Origin: GCA-2693325 sp964011675
GTDB lineage: Bacteria > Latescibacterota > UBA2968 > UBA8231
DNA: 25,715 bases
Assembly: GCA_964011675.1 (NCBI GenBank)
Contig: CAXGPR010000055.1
Coordinates: 1 to 25,715, forward strand
Reading direction: 5' to 3'
The position numbers were made by a program, and so were the translations under genes. Below the pieces are notes generated by a model. The model had not been told where the DNA came from and ran no database searches. It saw only the letters and a program-made list of their open reading frames with translations. Of this stretch, positions 24,284-25,715 are shown one piece after another. How positions within the stretch are numbered: position 1 is the first letter of the stretch; the number at the start of each line of letters is the position of its first letter.

Positions 24284-25715
24284 TTCTGATCCACTATTTC
24301 TGGCAGAGCACGTAGGCGATCACGGGCCCTCACTGCTGCTGCACTCTTTGGGTCTAATTCAATAATTGACCTGTACGCAGAGCGCATGCCCTCAAGATCT
24401 CCCAAACGTCCATGGGCCTGAGCAAGCGCACTATAGGTTTGCGAAAGTGGATACAAACGGGCCGAACGATCCAATAGACCGACAGCATCATCAACCCGGC
24501 CTTCGACAAGCGCGAGCAATCCTTGCTTCTGCCATTTCATAGCAGTCGCTTTGCCCCCCTCGGCACGCATAGCTTTTGCTCCCTCCAAGCCTGCTTTAGC
24601 CAAGGTATAGTCGGGGTCAATCTGCAACGCGTTCTCATAGAATCTCACTGATTCGTCCCATTCTTCCATCGCCAAATAGACCGCACCCATATTGTTGTAA
24701 ATGGACAGTCGATCCCCTCCGCTCAATACATTGGGATACACTTCCAACGCCTTATTATAGTGACCCAGTGCCTCTCTATTGCGACCGGCATTCCGCAGCG
24801 CATCCCCTATATAAATGTGTGGTCGCGGCATATAGTAGCTCTCTTCGAGTGAGGCCCTCCACAGCGTTTCCGGGGTCCTCCACTGGGCGGTACGGCGTAT
24901 ATCGAGACCAACATACAGGACAAATAGAGGAATCAACGCCCAGAACCTCATGGCGCCGCACCCCCTCTGCATCAGCGCCGCCAAGCCAATTGCAAACATA
25001 GCAGAAGGGACATACAAACGATGCTCATTAACCAGCACGTTGAGCGGCACAAAGAACGTGGGAGCCAGCACGAGTAAAAACCAGGCGCCCACTACTCGAG
25101 CTATTGGACCGCCACGCCACAGCGCAACTACGCAGCTGATGACCAGCAGCAACGCAAGACCCACTACGATTCCAGCGCTCCCCAGCGTGAACGGATGCTC
25201 CACGTTGAGCGGCCAAGGAAATACCAACAGCTTCGCGTAATAAGCAAGAGCCTTGACTTGAGTCGCCCACTGCGTCCATTCATCCCGCACGGGAGCCCCT
25301 AAGAGCGCCGTATGCAGCATTTGACGCATACCCACAACGTAGACCAAAGCGAGGAGAAAAAAAGGCGTAAGGCGTTTAATTAAGGTGCGCAGGGACGACA
25401 CTGGTGAAAAGAAACGCCATTCACAGAAAAAGAGCAGCGGCACCAAGGTAACTGCCACTGACTTGCCCAGCAGCGCTCCGGCAAAGGCGAGGAGAGAAGT
25501 TCCCATCAACGGAACGGACCAGCGCTCTGCCCTGCGCGCATAGGCATAACAGAGAAAACTAGTCAAGAAAAAGAGGGCACACAGCGACTCAGAGCGACTG
25601 CTGATATAGTTTACGACTTCGCTATTTATCGGATGTAAAGCGAAAATCAGCCCCGCGACTAAAGGAGGCCACAGCCCACTCAAAAACAATCGACCAACCG
25701 CAATTACTAGCGCGC
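24280..25715 (-). CDS. TMTC-like 1: GT-C/TPR family member, 5' end beyond the window
   Basis: The frame stays open to base 25715, so about 478 codons are visible and the N-terminus (roughly 110-120 residues with the FHYDD motif) lies outside the window. The visible part starts in a membrane helix, then shows LHPINSEVVNYISSRSE, LLGKS, LNVEHPF, PLNVLVNEHRLYVP and RRTAQW in place of QRN..W. The Pro after the conserved Glu, present in most copies, is Val here, as it is in copy 9. Around five TPRs follow, with a linker rich in Ala and Lys (AKAMRAEGGKATAMKW). A TTG at 25689 could be read as a start, but it falls in the middle of the conserved membrane domain and is not credible. Confidence 0.82.
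   Translation of the reverse strand, partial: ALVIAVGRLFLSGLWPPLVAGLIFALHPINSEVVNYISSRSESLCALFFLTSFLCYAYARRAERWSVPLMGTSLLAFAGALLGKSVAVTLVPLLFFCEWRFFSPVSSLRTLIKRLTPFFLLALVYVVGMRQMLHTALLGAPVRDEWTQWATQVKALAYYAKLLVFPWPLNVEHPFTLGSAGIVVGLALLLVISCVVALWRGGPIARVVGAWFLLVLAPTFFVPLNVLVNEHRLYVPSAMFAIGLAALMQRGCGAMRFWALIPLFVLYVGLDIRRTAQWRTPETLWRASLEESYYMPRPHIYIGDALRNAGRNREALGHYNKALEVYPNVLSGGDRLSIYNNMGAVYLAMEEWDESVRFYENALQIDPDYTLAKAGLEGAKAMRAEGGKATAMKWQKQGLLALVEGRVDDAVGLLDRSARLYPLSQTYSALAQAHGRLGDLEGMRSAYRSIIELDPKSAAAVRARDRLRALPEIVDQK

Larger units (their letters stand above)
7044..25715 (-). repeat. Tandem paralogous gene array: nine TMTC-like genes plus one amidotransferase gene
   Basis: Nine homologous genes lie head to tail with a period of about 1.8-2.1 kb. 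The codons for the LNVLVNE motif recur at about 8015, 9835, 11835, 13750, 15920, 17745, 19635, 23315 and 25035. Those for the FHYDD motif recur near the 5' end of every complete copy. The larger interval between 19635 and 23315 is explained by the asparagine synthetase-type gene. The copies differ widely at the protein level outside the motifs, so the array is old and is not a recent or assembly-made duplication. Where the array begins is unknown, because it runs off the right edge. Confidence 0.85.

Noticed and set aside
25687..25689. TTG as the real start of TMTC-like 1
   Set aside because: It falls in the middle of the conserved membrane domain, and the frame is open to the window edge. 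The gene is truncated by the window.
7044..25715. Assembly artefact producing repeated copies
   Set aside because: The copies differ strongly in sequence, length and TPR content, and have individual motif changes and start signals, so they are not one gene assembled many times.
7044..25715. CRISPR array, prophage or insertion sequence
   Set aside because: No short regularly spaced repeats, transposase, integrase or phage structural gene is seen. The periodicity is that of whole paralogous genes.

Overview
The window is about 25.7 kb of roughly 50-55% G+C DNA (by eye). After the first ~120 bases, every recognisable gene lies on the minus strand, so the story reads from right to left. The outer-membrane polysaccharide exporter (Wza-like), the chain-length regulator (Wzz-like) and the signal peptidase indicate a Gram-negative, two-membrane bacterium. 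The lepA-lepB-hemW order and the sequences do not fix the phylum.

Layout, right to left. From 25715 to 7044 lies a nearly unbroken tandem array of nine paralogous genes. Each encodes a large polytopic membrane domain followed by tetratricopeptide (TPR) repeats. They share an ordered set of motifs: FHYDD in the first loop, MYRPL, HP..E..NY.SSRSE, a K-S pair, a V(E/D)H motif, PLNVLVNE(H/R)RLYL, and QRN..W before the TPRs. This order matches the animal TMTC proteins (transmembrane and TPR-containing O-mannosyltransferases, GT-C fold). I call these genes TMTC-like 1 to 9 in transcription order. TMTC-like 1 is cut by the right edge. A glutamine-dependent asparagine synthetase-type gene sits between TMTC-like 2 and 3. 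Most junctions are ATGA, GTGA or TAATG overlaps, or gaps of 2-13 bases, which is what a translationally coupled operon looks like.

From 6964 to 3302 are the housekeeping genes lepA, lepB and hemW, also tightly packed. The lepB product carries Ala where signal peptidase I has its catalytic Ser. From 3309 to 400 are a four-SLBB polysaccharide export protein and a Wzz-type copolymerase. A 63-residue protein with a weak resemblance to the FlgM anti-sigma factor follows at 338-147. A strong hairpin at 86-116 separates this block from a plus-strand tRNA-like 3' end at the left edge.

Working model (inference): the array makes a set of related membrane glycosyltransferases facing the periplasm. They use lipid-linked sugars and have TPR domains that choose acceptors or partners. 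Wza and Wzz would export or size a surface glycan, and the amidotransferase would modify a sugar or peptide precursor. No Wzy polymerase, Wzx flippase or cytoplasmic glycosyltransferase is visible here, so the full pathway must extend outside the window.
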